A stretch of DNA of 64,000 nucleotides from the NCBI GenBank assembly GCA_964019165.1, contig OZ025279.1:8268617-8332616 (forward strand). The letters run 5' to 3'. Shown piece by piece: positions 63,136-64,000 of this stretch. A model generated the notes under the pieces. It saw only the letters and a program-made list of their open reading frames with translations, did no database searches and was not told where the DNA came from. Source of the DNA: Mastigias papua. Its lineage: Eukaryota > Cnidaria > Scyphozoa > Rhizostomeae > Mastigiidae. A program made the translations under genes and the position numbers. How positions within the stretch are numbered: position 1 is the stretch's first letter; each line of letters starts with the position of its first letter.

Positions 63136-64000
63136 ATCAGCGCCTAAGTCGTGATTATTGTAGATAATGTTATTTGAATGACATTTTATCAATAGATGTA
63201 GTATCCGAACAGAGTTCAGAAAACGCCCAACCTTCCACCTGCTGTCAGGTCTTCAGCATAAACCTTCCTCTTTCGATGAAAACTAGCGAAAGCTCTTGAA
63301 CTCTGCTTGGTGTATGTTTTGAAAAATGCTACTGTAGAAGGGCTATGCCTTTCATAGCCGTTGCCCTATGAACTAAAAACTGTGCTGAAACTATATTGTT
63401 GATACAAGTTACTAAACCTTCCTCAAATACTACGTAGAAGGCAAAATCTTCCTCCGGCTCAGACCCGTGGAGCCGTGACTATTTCTGGACTCTGGACTCG
63501 AGAGTGATTTCAATCCTCTTATTGTATTCCATTAAATTCTAGTTGCTAAATTATTTAATAGATGTAACTGCTTGTCCATTCACTCTGTTGTACAATCAGG
63601 AATAGAAATATATATGATACGTTGGCAGTAATGTTTCTTTGGTGTTTGCTTCGTTTTCCAATGCTATCGAATTTGAAATTGCTGAAAGCTACTCTGTAGA
63701 CAATGGGATATGACCCAGAAGGCAATGATATTATCTACTCACAGGATTCGTTCCCACTCTTGGGATCTCGTGTTTGACCTAAGCTGTATCTGAGAGAAAC
63801 AGAATATTTTGGATCAAGGCCAGTGGTATGGGAGTTTATTTCCCAGCATGTGACTCTTTGAACAAAGTCGTGATCCATTCGTCCCTTGTGTAAATTGTAG
63901 GTTTGTTGTTTTGTGACATAGTCTTCTGGCTCTACTCTCAACTATGTGGGGTGACCAGTACGGATTGCTCTTTTCCGCATCCTCCTGTTTCTTGCCTCCT
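63136..64000. other. Window end, no supported feature
   Basis: Nothing beyond ordinary AT-rich sequence is seen. Confidence 0.3.

Overview
The window looks like nuclear DNA from an invertebrate metazoan. Genes are split into many short exons by long AT-rich introns with GT...AG boundaries, polyadenylation signals are of the AATAAA type, and introns and intergenic DNA are full of small inverted-repeat transposons. Several repeat types (CCCTCGAATAAGCCCCC arrays, GCGCGAAA arrays, CCTGGTTTCCATATG) remind me of cnidarian genomes, but that placement is a guess. All three genes are on the + strand. All exon models were built by hand from splice signals, phase continuity and protein similarity.

Region 1 (1-2030): the last two coding exons I can see of a major facilitator transporter of the SLC22 organic-ion type, with its 3' UTR. 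The 5' part lies outside the window.

Region 2 (about 5886-33140): a complete gene for intraflagellar transport protein IFT74, a coiled-coil subunit of the IFT-B1 core that works with IFT81 in ciliary tubulin transport. I assembled 29 exons with fully consistent phases, giving 584 residues (human about 600). A perfect match to the RFX X-box consensus lies just upstream, the start codon appears to be split by an intron (AT|G), and there is a 15-nt microexon. Large introns hold a foldback-type element with minisatellite arms, MITEs and simple repeats.

Region 3 (33140-40108): intergenic DNA with MITEs, a tRNA-type SINE, a PIF/Harbinger-like element, a hAT-like element, and a pair of (TA)n tracts enclosing an inverted repeat. 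One arm of that repeat carries what reads as a complete minimal hammerhead ribozyme core, as in Penelope-like retroelements.

Region 4 (40109-59615): a six-exon gene for an immunoglobulin-superfamily surface protein of about 528 residues. It has an atypical V-like first domain, four I-set-like domains each on a phase 1-1 exon, and a C-terminal GPI-anchor signal. Its introns contain three diverged copies of one 300-bp block, a MITE family shared with the rest of the window, and a decayed reading frame with one in-frame stop.

Region 5 (59616-64000): downstream DNA with a hAT-like and a near-perfect PIF/Harbinger-like MITE and no gene that I can support. The three genes show no functional link; this is an ordinary animal locus whose unusual content is mostly in its mobile DNA and in the regulation and splicing of IFT74.
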